The notes beneath the pieces are model-generated. The model did not search any database. It worked only from the letters and a program-made list of their open reading frames with translations, and had not been told where the DNA came from. This document shows positions 45,874-54,065 of a stretch of 64,000 nt of DNA, one piece after another. The first letter of the stretch is position 1. Each line of letters begins with the position of its first letter. This stretch comes from Streptomyces sp. 7-21 (GTDB taxonomy: Bacteria; Actinomycetota; Actinomycetes; Streptomycetales; Streptomycetaceae), in NCBI RefSeq assembly GCF_016741785.1, contig NZ_JAERRL010000005.1:186001-250000 (forward strand), read 5' to 3'. The translations under genes and the position numbers were made by a program.

Positions 45874-46683
45874 GTGAAAAAGCTCTCCGCACGACGGCGC
45901 CATCCGCTGGCGGCGCTGGTCGTCCTTCTCTTCGCGCTGGCGGCCACGGGGGGGCTGTACGCCGTGCTGGCCCCCGCGGACGAGGCCGAGGCGGACACGT
46001 CGGCTCAGTCTCTCGCCATCGAGGAGGGCGAACGGCTCTACGAGGTCGGCTGCTCCAGTTGCCACGGAACCGACGGCCAGGGCAGCAGCGACGGTCCTTC
46101 CCTGGTCGGCGTGGGAGCCGCCGCGGTCGACTTCCAGGTCGGCACCGGCCGCATGCCGATGCAGCAGCCCGGCCCGCAGGCGCCGCGCAAGCCCAAGGTC
46201 TACACCCAGGCGGAGATCGACCAGCTCGCCGCCTACATCGCCTCGCTGGGCCCGGGCCCGAGCGTGCCGGAGGAGTCGAGCTACGACCCGGCGCAGGGTG
46301 ACGCCGCCCGCGGCGGGGAGCTGTTCCGGACCAACTGCTCGCAGTGCCACAACTTCACCGGCAGCGGCGGTGCCCTCACCAACGGCAAGGAGGCCCCGGA
46401 CCTCGAAGACGTCGACCCCAGGTACATCTACGAGGCGATGCTGACCGGCCCCCAGAACATGCCGTCCTTCCCCGAGGGCACGCTCGGCGAGCAGGACAAG
46501 CGGGACATCATCGCCTGGCTCGACGCCGTCAACACCTCCGAGTCGCCCAACCCCGGCGGCTTCACGCTGGGCGGCTACGGCCCGGTCGGCGAGGGCCTGT
46601 TCGCGTGGACGTTCGGCATTGGAATCCTCGTCGCCGCGGCCGTGTGGATCGGCGCCCGGACCGCAAAGGCCAAGAAGTCATGA
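45874..46683 (+). CDS. qcrC: Diheme cytochrome c subunit of the bc1 complex
   Basis: A 269-residue membrane-anchored cytochrome c. An N-terminal signal anchor (HPLAALVVLLFALAATGGLY) leads to two heme c sites: GCSSCHGTDGQGSS (~residue 53) and NCSQCHNFTGSGG (~152), each CxxCH. A C-terminal helix (FAWTFGIGILVAAAVWIGAR) anchors it. It replaces soluble cytochrome c and passes electrons directly to the aa3 oxidase in the supercomplex. It overlaps qcrA by 4 nt (ATGA). Confidence 0.97.
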   Translation: MKKLSARRRHPLAALVVLLFALAATGGLYAVLAPADEAEADTSAQSLAIEEGERLYEVGCSSCHGTDGQGSSDGPSLVGVGAAAVDFQVGTGRMPMQQPGPQAPRKPKVYTQAEIDQLAAYIASLGPGPSVPEESSYDPAQGDAARGGELFRTNCSQCHNFTGSGGALTNGKEAPDLEDVDPRYIYEAMLTGPQNMPSFPEGTLGEQDKRDIIAWLDAVNTSESPNPGGFTLGGYGPVGEGLFAWTFGIGILVAAAVWIGARTAKAKKS

Positions 46684-47753
46684 GCAGCCAGACAGAACAG
46701 CCAGAAGAGCAGACAGCAGAGTCCTCGCAGGGACATCTGCCCAGTGAGCGGGAGCACGGCGAGGCCGCCGCGCACGACGACCCGTTCACCGACCCGGGGC
46801 TGCCGCCCCACGAAAAGCGCCGGCAGGACATCGACGAGCGGGCCGCCAAGCGCTCCGAGCGCACCGTCGCCCTGCTGTTCGCCACGTCCATGCTGGCCAC
46901 GATCGGGTTCATCGTCGCGTACGTGACGATCCCGATCGACAAGATCGTTTACATCTGGCCGTTCGGCCACGTCAGCGGGCTGAACTTCGCCCTCGGCCTG
47001 ACCCTGGGCACCGCGCTCGCCTGCATCGGTGCCGGTGCCGTCCACTGGGCCAGGACGCTGATGTCCGACGAGGAGGTCCCCGAGGAGCGCCACGCCATCG
47101 AGGCGTCCCCCGAGGTGAAGGCGCACGTCCTGGAGGAGTTCCGCAAGGGCGTCGCCGAGTCCCAGTTCGGCCGCCGCACGCTGGTGCGCCGCACCCTCTA
47201 CGGTGCGCTCGCCCTGGTGCCGCTGTCCGGCGTCGTGCTGCTGCGGGACCTGGGTCCGCTGCCGGAGGACAAGCTCCGCCACACGGCCTGGCGCCGCGGC
47301 TCGCTCATCATCAACGAGTCCACGATGCAGCCGCTGCGGCCCGAGGACATCACCGTCGGCTCGCTGACCCAGGCGATGCCGGAGGGCCTCGACCCGCACG
47401 ACCACGACTTCCACGAGCAGATCGCCAAGGCCGCGGTCATGCTGGTGCGGCTGGAGCCCGAGGACATCAAGGACCAGCGGTCGGCCGAGTGGGGCTACGA
47501 CGGCATCCTGTGTTTCTCGAAGATCTGCACGCACATCGGCTGCCCCGCCACGCTCTACGAGCAGCAGACGCACCACGCCCTGTGCCCGTGCCACCAGTCC
47601 ACGTTCGACCTGTCTGATGGTGCGAGGGTGCTCTTCGGCCCGGCGGGCCACCCGCTGCCGCAGCTGCGGATCAGTGTGAACGAAGACGGCTACCTCCAAG
47701 CGCTCGGCGACTTTGAGGAGCCCCCCGGCCCGAGCTTCTGGGAGCGCGGATGA
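46680..47753 (+). CDS. qcrA: Rieske iron-sulfur subunit of the bc1 complex
   Basis: A 357-residue subunit with the long actinobacterial N-terminus (cytosolic ~1-60, then three helices ~62-200). The [2Fe-2S] ligands are CTHIGC and CPCHQSTFDL near residues 280-300, followed by GPAGHPLPQLRISV. It has the twin-Arg-like RRTLVRRTLYGALALVPLSG before the third helix, the Tat signal that exports the folded cluster domain. Coupled by 4-nt overlaps to qcrC and qcrB. Confidence 0.97.
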   Translation: MSSQTEQPEEQTAESSQGHLPSEREHGEAAAHDDPFTDPGLPPHEKRRQDIDERAAKRSERTVALLFATSMLATIGFIVAYVTIPIDKIVYIWPFGHVSGLNFALGLTLGTALACIGAGAVHWARTLMSDEEVPEERHAIEASPEVKAHVLEEFRKGVAESQFGRRTLVRRTLYGALALVPLSGVVLLRDLGPLPEDKLRHTAWRRGSLIINESTMQPLRPEDITVGSLTQAMPEGLDPHDHDFHEQIAKAAVMLVRLEPEDIKDQRSAEWGYDGILCFSKICTHIGCPATLYEQQTHHALCPCHQSTFDLSDGARVLFGPAGHPLPQLRISVNEDGYLQALGDFEEPPGPSFWERG

Positions 47754-49387
47754 GTACGGCAACAGACGCCCCGAAGGCCCGGGGCAAGGCTCCCGCCGGC
47801 GAGCGGATCGCTGACTGGGCCGACGGCAGGCTGGGCATCTACAGCCTCGCCAAGGCCAACATGCGCAAGATCTTCCCGGACCACTGGTCATTCCTGCTGG
47901 GCGAGATCTGCCTGTACAGCTTCATCATCCTGATCCTGACCGGCACGTACCTGACGCTGTTCTTCGTGCCGAGCATGGCCGAGGTGGAGTACCACGGCCC
48001 GTACGAGCCGATGCAGGGCGTCCTGATGTCCGAGGCGTACGCCTCGACGCTGGACATCAGCTTCGACGTCCGCGGCGGCCTGCTGGTCCGGCAGATCCAC
48101 CACTGGGCGGCGCTGATCTTCGTGGTCGGCCTGTTCTTCCACATGATGCGCGTCTTCTTCACGGGCGCGTTCCGGAAGCCCCGCGAGATCAACTGGCTGT
48201 TCGGCTTCACGCTGCTGGTGCTGGCGGTCTTCACCGGCCTCACCGGCTACTCGCTGCCGGATGACCTGCTGTCGGGTATCGGCATCAGGTTCGCCGAGGG
48301 CGCCATCCTGTCGATGCCGGTCATCGGCTCGTACCTGCAGATGTTCGTCTTCGGCGGCGAGTTCCCCGGGGACGACATCATCCCGCGGTTCTTCATCGTC
48401 CACGTGCTGGTCCTGCCGGGCATCATGCTCGGCCTGGTGGTGGCGCACCTGATCCTGGTCGTCTACCACAAGCACACGCAGTTCGCGGGGCCGGGCCGGA
48501 CGAACAACAACGTCGTGGGCATGCCGCTGCTGCCGGTGTACATGGCCAAGGCGGGCGGGTTCTTCTTCCTGGTCTTCGGCGTGATCGCGCTGATCGCCGC
48601 GACGGTGACGATCAACCCGATCTGGGTGCTGGGCCCCTACCGCCCGGACCAGATCTCGACCAACGCCCAGCCCGACTGGTATCTCGGCTTCTCCGAGGGC
48701 CTGGTGCGCATGATGCCGGGCCTGGAGTGGGTGCTGCCCGGCGGGTACACGCTGAACTTCGGCCTGCTGGTGCCGCTGATCCTGTTCCCGTCGCTGCTGA
48801 TCGTGATGGGGGTCTACCCGTTCTTCGAGGCCTGGGTGACCAAGGACAACCGGGAGCACCACATCGCGCAGCGGCCGCGGAACGTGCCCACCAGGACGGC
48901 GTTCGGCATGGCCTGGCTGACGGCGTTCGGCGTCTGCATGATCGCGGGCGGCAACGACCTGTGGGCCACCCACTTCAACCTGTCGATCAACGCCATCACC
49001 TGGTTCTGCCGGATCGCGTTCTTCGTCCTGCCGGTGATCGTCTTCATCGTCACCCGGCGGATCTGCCTCGGCCTCATGCGCCGCGACCGCGAGAAGGTGC
49101 TCCACGGCCGGGAGACCGGCATCATCAAGCGCCTGCCGCACGGCGAGTTCATCGAGGTGCACGAGCCGCTGCCGCGGGAGCGGCTGTACACGATCCTCTC
49201 GCACGACCAGCCGGAGCCGTACGAGATCGGTCCGGAGACGGACGAGAACGGCGTGCGCCGCAAGGCCGGTCCGCTGGAGAAGCTGCGGGCGCGCATCAGC
49301 CGCGGCTACTACGGCGAGCACGCGCAGATCCCGCTGCCGACCCGCGAGGAGTACCGCGAGATCACCAGCGGCGAGGGCCACCACTGA
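47750..49387 (+). CDS. qcrB: Cytochrome b subunit of the bc1 complex
   Basis: A 545-residue b-type cytochrome with eight to nine helices. Heme ligands are in RQIHHWAALIFVVGLFFHMM and PRFFIVHVLVLPGIMLGLVV; the quinol-oxidation motif PDW appears in NAQPDWYLGFSEGLVRMMPG. The ~120-residue C-terminal extension is specific to actinobacteria. This subunit is the target of Q203-type inhibitors in mycobacteria. It overlaps qcrA by 4 nt and ends the operon before a strong terminator. Confidence 0.97.
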   Translation: MSTATDAPKARGKAPAGERIADWADGRLGIYSLAKANMRKIFPDHWSFLLGEICLYSFIILILTGTYLTLFFVPSMAEVEYHGPYEPMQGVLMSEAYASTLDISFDVRGGLLVRQIHHWAALIFVVGLFFHMMRVFFTGAFRKPREINWLFGFTLLVLAVFTGLTGYSLPDDLLSGIGIRFAEGAILSMPVIGSYLQMFVFGGEFPGDDIIPRFFIVHVLVLPGIMLGLVVAHLILVVYHKHTQFAGPGRTNNNVVGMPLLPVYMAKAGGFFFLVFGVIALIAATVTINPIWVLGPYRPDQISTNAQPDWYLGFSEGLVRMMPGLEWVLPGGYTLNFGLLVPLILFPSLLIVMGVYPFFEAWVTKDNREHHIAQRPRNVPTRTAFGMAWLTAFGVCMIAGGNDLWATHFNLSINAITWFCRIAFFVLPVIVFIVTRRICLGLMRRDREKVLHGRETGIIKRLPHGEFIEVHEPLPRERLYTILSHDQPEPYEIGPETDENGVRRKAGPLEKLRARISRGYYGEHAQIPLPTREEYREITSGEGHH

Positions 49388-49418
49388 CGCCCGAGCCGGT
49401 CTGGTACTCACCTTCCGT

Positions 49419-49467
49419 TCCGGGGCCGCGACCCTTCTCCGTCACGGGGAAGCGTCGCGGCCCCGGA
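49419..49467 (+). terminator. Terminator of the ctaE-qcrCAB operon
   Basis: TCCGGGGCCGCGAC (49419-49432) pairs exactly with GTCGCGGCCCCGGA (49454-49467); the 21-nt loop can fold further (CTTCTCC with GGGGAAG). Confidence 0.83.
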
Positions 49468-49518
49468 CGCCGTTAGGCTTCACCGCGACAGTCCACCCGA
49501 CCCGCCAGGAGTGATCCC

Positions 49519-50583
49519 ATGAGCGCTGCGACCCCCGCCACAGGCACGTCCGGGGCGGCGCACACGTGGCCCGACGTGCTCACCGCGCTGCTCGTCGGCG
49601 AGGATCTGACGCCGGATGCCGCGGCCTGGGCGATGGACCGGATCATGTCGGGCGAGGCCACCGACGCGCAGATCGCCGGCTTCGCCGTGGCGCTGCGTGC
49701 GAAGGGCGTCACGGTGGACGAGATGACCGGGATCGTGCAGACCATGTACGAGCACGCCAACGTGATCGACGTGCCCGGGCCCACGGTCGACATCGTCGGC
49801 ACCGGCGGTGACCGGGCGCGGACGGTCAACATCTCCACGATGTCGGCGATCGTGGTGGCGGGCACCGGCGCGACTGTCGTCAAGCACGGCAACCGCGCGG
49901 CGTCCAGCGCCTCCGGCGCCTCCGACGTGCTCGAGCAGCTCGGCGTCAACCTGGAGCTGACGCCCGAGCGGGTCGCCGAGGTGGCGGCCGAGGCGGGCAT
50001 CAGCTTCTGCTTCGCGGTGAAGTTCCACCCGGCGCTGCGGCACGTGGCCCGCGCGCGCCGCGAGCTGGGGGTCGCCACGCCGTTCAACTTCCTCGGCCCG
50101 CTGACCAACCCGGCGCGGGTGCGGGCCCAGGCCACCGGGGTCGCCGACGCCCGCATGGCTCCCATCATGGCGGGGGTGCTGGCGCGGCGCGGCTCGTCCG
50201 CCCTGGTCTTCCGGGGCGACGACGGCCTGGACGAGCTGACGATCACGGCGCCGTCGCGGGTGTGGGTGGTGCGGGACGGCACGGTCCGCGAGGAGCACTT
50301 CGACCCGCGCAGCGTCGGCCTCGAGCTGGCCCCGGTCGAGGCGCTGCGCGGCGCGGACGCCGCGTACAACGCCGAGGTGGCGCGCCGCGTGCTGGACGGC
50401 GAGGCGGGGCCGGTGCGGGACGCCGTGCTGCTGAACTCGGCCGCCGCGCTGGTCGCGCTCGAGCCCGGGGACGCGCCCCTGCCGGAGCAGCTGGCGGCGG
50501 GAATGGCGAAGGCGGCCGAGTCCATCGACTCCGGCGCCGCCAAGGCGACGCTCGAGCGCTGGGTCACCGCCAGCCACGCGTAG
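49519..50583 (+). CDS. trpD: Anthranilate phosphoribosyltransferase
   Basis: A 354-residue enzyme that joins anthranilate with PRPP in tryptophan synthesis. Motifs: [20 protein letters not shown] (PRPP loop), [20 protein letters not shown] (anthranilate site) and [20 protein letters not shown]. It stands alone, away from other trp genes, as in mycobacteria next to qcrB. The ATG follows CAGGAG at 8 nt. Confidence 0.96.
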   Translation: MSAATPATGTSGAAHTWPDVLTALLVGEDLTPDAAAWAMDRIMSGEATDAQIAGFAVALRAKGVTVDEMTGIVQTMYEHANVIDVPGPTVDIVGTGGDRARTVNISTMSAIVVAGTGATVVKHGNRAASSASGASDVLEQLGVNLELTPERVAEVAAEAGISFCFAVKFHPALRHVARARRELGVATPFNFLGPLTNPARVRAQATGVADARMAPIMAGVLARRGSSALVFRGDDGLDELTITAPSRVWVVRDGTVREEHFDPRSVGLELAPVEALRGADAAYNAEVARRVLDGEAGPVRDAVLLNSAAALVALEPGDAPLPEQLAAGMAKAAESIDSGAAKATLERWVTASHA

Positions 50584-50631
50584 TCCGGCGCTGGTCCGGT
50601 GTCGATCCGGTATCGATCCGGCGTTGGTCGT

Positions 50632-50692
50632 GCGCCGCCCCCGCCCGGCCCCTCCCCGCGCGGAACGGGAAGAGGCCGGGCGGGGGCGGCGC
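50632..50692. terminator. Bidirectional terminator between trpD and the Lrp-like gene
   Basis: A 19-nt arm starting GCGCCGCCCCCGCC (50632-50650) pairs exactly with 50674-50692 over a 23-nt loop, between convergent gene ends. Confidence 0.83.
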
Positions 50693-50720
50693 CGGTTTCC
50701 CCCGGGTGCCGCCCCGGCGG

Positions 50721-51002
50721 CTAGGAGTCGAGACCGATGGCGAACGCGGCCTCGAGGTCATGCTGCGAGTAGGCGCGGAAGGCGATGTGCGTCTCCGTCG
50801 ACTCCACCCCCGGCACCTTGCTGATGCGGCCCGGGATAACCTCGGCGAGCTCCTCATGGCGCCGGACCCGGACCAGAGCGATAAGGTCGTGGGGCCCGGT
50901 CACGGAGTACACCTCGCTGACACCCTCAAGCGACGCGATCTGCTCCGCGACCTCCGGCACGCGATCCACGCTGGTCTTGATGAGCACGATCGAAGTGATC
51001 AC
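50721..51002 (-). CDS. Stand-alone Lrp/AsnC ligand-binding (RAM) domain protein
   Basis: A 93-residue protein consisting only of the RAM/AsnC effector fold (MITSIVLIKTSVDRVPEVAE, VSEVYSVTGPHDLIALVRVR, KVPGVESTETHIAFRAYSQH). It has no DNA-binding helix-turn-helix. Such SMORF-type proteins may bind amino acids or modulate full-length Lrp regulators. The GTG at 51002 has GGAGAGG 6 nt upstream. Neighbour trpD suggests amino-acid sensing, but this is only inferred from position. Confidence 0.88.
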   Translation of the reverse strand: MITSIVLIKTSVDRVPEVAEQIASLEGVSEVYSVTGPHDLIALVRVRRHEELAEVIPGRISKVPGVESTETHIAFRAYSQHDLEAAFAIGLDS

Positions 51003-51162
51003 GGTGGGCCTCTCCTGGTCGGTTGCCCTCACCTTAGCCCCCTGCCGCGGCGCACCGGCGGGTGCGGCGGCGGACGGCACGGCTACCAGGTCGTAGGGTG
51101 ACTGTGGAGACACCCCACGCATCCCGCAGGAAACGAGGCACGGAAAGTAGGCGCGAGCGCTG

Positions 51163-52500
51163 GTGGGCCCCACGCAGGACGAGGAGCCGGACGAGACTCT
51201 GGACCGCCCGCTCCCCGAGCGGGTCCGGCACCGGGTCATCGCCCTGGCCAGCGACGCCTTCGCGGGGATGACCGTAGCGGAGCTGCCCCCGCCGCTGCGC
51301 CAGTACGCGCGGTTCACGCCCTCCCGCCGGATGCGGTTCGGCGGCGCCGCGATGGCGGCGGCGCTGGAGCGGTACCCCGCGTTCCGGGCGCGGGTCGCCG
51401 AGCGCCTGCGGGAGGCCGAGCCGGAGTTCGCCCGGGCGGTCGCCGAGGGCGTGCCCCCCGCCGCCGCCGATCCCGTCGAGGTGGCTGCGGCGGCGTTCCT
51501 GCTGCGGCCCGCTGGCTGGCCCAAGGTGGTGGCGGCCGCGGGGGAGGAGGCGCTGCGGGCGCAGGCCCAGCGCGAGGGGGAGGAGCGGGAGCGGGAGGTG
51601 GCGCGGCTGCGCGCCGAGCTGGCCGAGGCCCGGTCCGCGCTGCGGGGCGAGACCGACCGGCTGCGCGCCGAACTGGAGGCAGCCCGCAGGGAGACGGAGG
51701 CGGTCCACCGCAAGCTGCGCGCCGCGCAGAGCGACGTCAAGCGCGGCGAGGCGGCGCTGCGCCGGATCCGTGCCGAGACGGAGGCGGAGCTCGCCGAGGC
51801 CACCTCGGCGCGGTCCGCCGCCGATGCCGAGGCCCGCCGGCTGCGTGCCCGGCTCGCCGACGCGGAGGCCGCGCTGGAGGCCAGCCGCCGGGCCTCGCGC
51901 GAGGGACGGGCGCTGGAGGACATGCGGCTGCGGCTGCTGCTGGACACGGTGCTCGACGCCGCCCAGGGCCTGCGCCGTGAACTGGCCCTGCCGCCGACGC
52001 CGCTGCGGCCCGCGCAGACCGTCGACGCCATCGAGCCGGGGGAGATGAACCCGCAGGAGGTCGCGCAGCGGGCGCTGGCCTCGGACGACCCGGCGCTGCT
52101 CGACCAGCTGCTGTCGCTGCCGCAGGCACATCTCGTCGTCGACGGCTACAACGTCACCAAGTCGGGCTATCCCTCGCTGCCGCTGGAGAAGCAGCGGCTG
52201 CGGCTGCTGGGCGGGCTTGCGGTGCTGGCGGCCCAGAGCGGAGCGGAAATGACGTGCGTGTTCGACGGCGCCGAGCTGGACGGCCCGGTGCCGCTGGCCG
52301 CGCCGCGCGGTGTGCGGGTGCTGTTCAGCAGACCCGGGCAGACGGCCGACGACCTCATCCGCCGCCTGGTACGGGCCGAACCACCCGGCAGACCCGTGGT
52401 GGTGGTCTCCTCCGACCGCGAGGTCGCCGACGGCGTCGCGCGGGCCGGGGCCAGACCCGTGTCCTCCGCCCTGCTGCTCAACCGCCTTTCCCGCGGCTGA
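51163..52500 (+). CDS. NYN-domain RNA-binding protein with long coiled coil
   Basis: A 445-residue protein. Residues ~25-130 are helical and Ala/Arg-rich (LPPPLRQYARFTPSRRMRFG); ~130-250 are a long heptad coiled coil (EREREVARLRAELAEARSAL and similar); ~320-440 form the NYN/PIN-like domain with HLVVDGYNVTKSGYPSLPLE (metal-binding Asp), CVFDGAELDG, GQTADDLIRRLV and VVVSSDREVADGVARAGARP. NYN proteins of the YacP/Rae1 type are ribonucleases acting on ribosome-bound mRNA or other RNA. The GTG at 51163 is plausible, but upstream starts exist. Divergent from the Lrp-like gene. Confidence 0.85.
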   Translation: MGPTQDEEPDETLDRPLPERVRHRVIALASDAFAGMTVAELPPPLRQYARFTPSRRMRFGGAAMAAALERYPAFRARVAERLREAEPEFARAVAEGVPPAAADPVEVAAAAFLLRPAGWPKVVAAAGEEALRAQAQREGEEREREVARLRAELAEARSALRGETDRLRAELEAARRETEAVHRKLRAAQSDVKRGEAALRRIRAETEAELAEATSARSAADAEARRLRARLADAEAALEASRRASREGRALEDMRLRLLLDTVLDAAQGLRRELALPPTPLRPAQTVDAIEPGEMNPQEVAQRALASDDPALLDQLLSLPQAHLVVDGYNVTKSGYPSLPLEKQRLRLLGGLAVLAAQSGAEMTCVFDGAELDGPVPLAAPRGVRVLFSRPGQTADDLIRRLVRAEPPGRPVVVVSSDREVADGVARAGARPVSSALLLNRLSRG

Positions 52501-52720
52501 GTTCCCCGGTGTCACACTCCGCCCTCACGGCCCTCACCCCTGCTTCCCGTTCGTGTACGAACGGTGTCGGACAGGCCCGCGATGTCACCTCACCTCCGCT
52601 TCCGCGCGCTTCGCACCGGCTGGTCAGCGTGCGCGCCGGTATCCACCAGCACGGCGGCTGACGCTCTGTGGAGCGGGCGTCGCAACCAGTGTGAGGTAAG
52701 TAAAAAATGCTTGCCGGGAT

Positions 52721-52750
52721 TTGAATGTACGAAACCCCGCTCGCTAGGGT
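52721..52750 (+). promoter_or_regulatory. Promoter of the first NlpC/P60 gene
   Basis: TTGAAT (52721-52726), an 18-nt spacer and TAGGGT (52745-52750) form a sigma-70 type promoter preceded by an AT-rich UP-like stretch. Start expected near 52757. Confidence 0.6.
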
Positions 52751-52759
52751 CGCCTCGAA

Positions 52760-52800
52760 CCTTCACGCGGTCGATCACCCGCAGGGGGTGGCCGTGAAGG
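52760..52800 (+). ncRNA. Structured 5' leader hairpin of the first NlpC/P60 gene
   Basis: CCTTCACG (52760-52767) pairs exactly with CGTGAAGG (52793-52800), enclosing an inner CACCC/GGGTG helix (52776-52780 with 52786-52790). The hairpin starts at the predicted transcript 5' end. Streptomyces wall-hydrolase genes are known to carry c-di-AMP (ydaO) riboswitches, but I do not see the full ydaO consensus here. Confidence 0.45.
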
Positions 52801-52854
52801 ACCGCCGATCCGCGTGAGCGGCCAGGCGGCTTCTGGAAGAAGGAGATCGCCTCC

Positions 52855-53883
52855 GTGGCGTCCCACCGTCGTCCCAAGCAGCCAAGTCGCGCGCGCGTGA
52901 CCATCTTCGGCGCGACGGCCGCCGCCACCGTTGCCGTCACGGCGCAGAGCGCGAACGCCGACCCCAGCCCGACCAAAGAAGAGGTCCAGGAAGAGGTCGA
53001 CCGGCTGTACGAGGAGGCCGAGCAGGCCACCGAGGAATACAACGAGGCCAAGGAAGAAGAGGAACGGCTCCAGCAGGAGATCGAGGATCTCCAGGAGGCC
53101 ACCGCCCGCGGCCAGGAGCGGCTCAACGAACTCCAGGCCGGCATCGGGTCGGTCGCCACCGCCCAGTACCGCCACGGCGGCCTGGACCCGTCGGTGCAGC
53201 TCTTCCTCTCTTCCGACCCTGACTCCTACCTCGACCAGGCATCGACCCTGGACCAGGTCAGCGGCAAGCAGGCCGAGACTCTCCAGCTGATCGAGGAACA
53301 GCAGCGCACCCTGGAGCAGCAGCGTCAGGAGGCCAGCGAGGCGCTGCAGGAGCTGGAACAGCTCCGCGAGAGCCTCGGTGAGCAGAAGGACACCATCCAG
53401 GGCAAGCTCAGCGAAGCGCAGGCGCTGCTCAACCAGCTCACCGAGGAGGAGCGGGCCGCGCTGGAGGCCGAGCGGCAGCAGCAGTCGGCCGACGCCGCCG
53501 CGGCGGCGCAGGACTCCACGGAAGCGCCGGCCTCCAACTACGGTTCCAGCGTGCTGGCCGCCGCCCAGTCCGCGCTCGGCTCCCCGTACGTGTGGGGCGC
53601 GACCGGGCCCGACTCCTTCGACTGTTCCGGCCTGACGTCCTGGGCCTACGCCCAGGCGGGCATCTCGATCCCGCGCACCTCCCAGGCCCAGGCCAGCGCG
53701 GGCACGCAGATCGGCCGCGACCAACTGGCCCCGGGCGACCTGGTGCTCTACTACGACGACCTGCACCACGTCGGCCTCTACGCCGGCAACGGCCAGATCA
53801 TCCACGCGCCCAGGCCCGGCGGCGTCGTCGAGTACCTCCCGCTGGACGCCATGCCGTTCATGTTCGGCGTGCGCGTCGGATGA
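52855..53883 (+). CDS. NlpC/P60 peptidoglycan hydrolase with coiled coil (RipA-like)
   Basis: A 342-residue secreted endopeptidase. Residues 1-36 are a signal peptide (VTIFGATAAATVAVTAQSAN ADP). Residues ~38-205 are a periplasm-type coiled coil (EEVQEEVDRLYEEAEQATEE and onward). Residues ~225-342 are the NlpC/P60 domain with catalytic Cys in DSFDCSGLTSWAYAQ, His in DDLHHVGLYAG and the third polar residue in QIIHAPRPGG. It cleaves D-Glu-mesoDap bonds; the coiled coil may regulate it or bind FtsX. GTG start with GAAGGAG 10 nt upstream. Tandem paralogue of the next gene. Confidence 0.93.
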   Translation: MASHRRPKQPSRARVTIFGATAAATVAVTAQSANADPSPTKEEVQEEVDRLYEEAEQATEEYNEAKEEEERLQQEIEDLQEATARGQERLNELQAGIGSVATAQYRHGGLDPSVQLFLSSDPDSYLDQASTLDQVSGKQAETLQLIEEQQRTLEQQRQEASEALQELEQLRESLGEQKDTIQGKLSEAQALLNQLTEEERAALEAERQQQSADAAAAAQDSTEAPASNYGSSVLAAAQSALGSPYVWGATGPDSFDCSGLTSWAYAQAGISIPRTSQAQASAGTQIGRDQLAPGDLVLYYDDLHHVGLYAGNGQIIHAPRPGGVVEYLPLDAMPFMFGVRVG

Positions 53884-53914
53884 CCTGACAGGACCTCACC
53901 CACGCAGGTGATTC

Positions 53915-53929
53915 CGGGGTTTCGCCCCG
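53915..53929 (+). terminator. Weak hairpin between the two NlpC/P60 genes
   Basis: CGGGG (53915-53919) and CCCCG (53925-53929) with a TTTCG loop. Short, so partial read-through is likely. Confidence 0.35.
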
Positions 53930-54065
53930 TCCTGCGCCCCGCTGGTGACCTGCGGCGGCGTGCGTTCGGGCGGGGCGCGGCCGCCGCTGAGAACGGCCCG
54001 CGCCGCCCCCGCGCCGCTACATTCGGCTCCCCTCAGCCACCCATCTGAAGGGAGCGCGGCCACAC

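Larger units (their letters stand above)
52501..52854 (+). other. 354-bp intergenic region: palindrome, AT-rich promoter and structured leader
   Basis: After the NYN stop there is a dyad CCGTTCGTGTACGAACGG (52547-52564), then weakly coding-looking sequence with no supported gene. Bases 52695-52735 are strikingly AT-rich for this genome (AGTAAAAAATGC, ATTTGAATGTACGAAA). The promoter of the NlpC/P60 gene and its ~98-nt leader with a hairpin follow. Confidence 0.65.

Noticed and set aside
52564..52797. Short plus-strand frame resembling a Streptomyces leader peptide (MSPHLRFRALRTGW)
   Set aside because: Weak ribosome-binding site, no Cys/Arg ending typical of sulfur-gene leader peptides, and it runs through the promoter of the NlpC/P60 gene.
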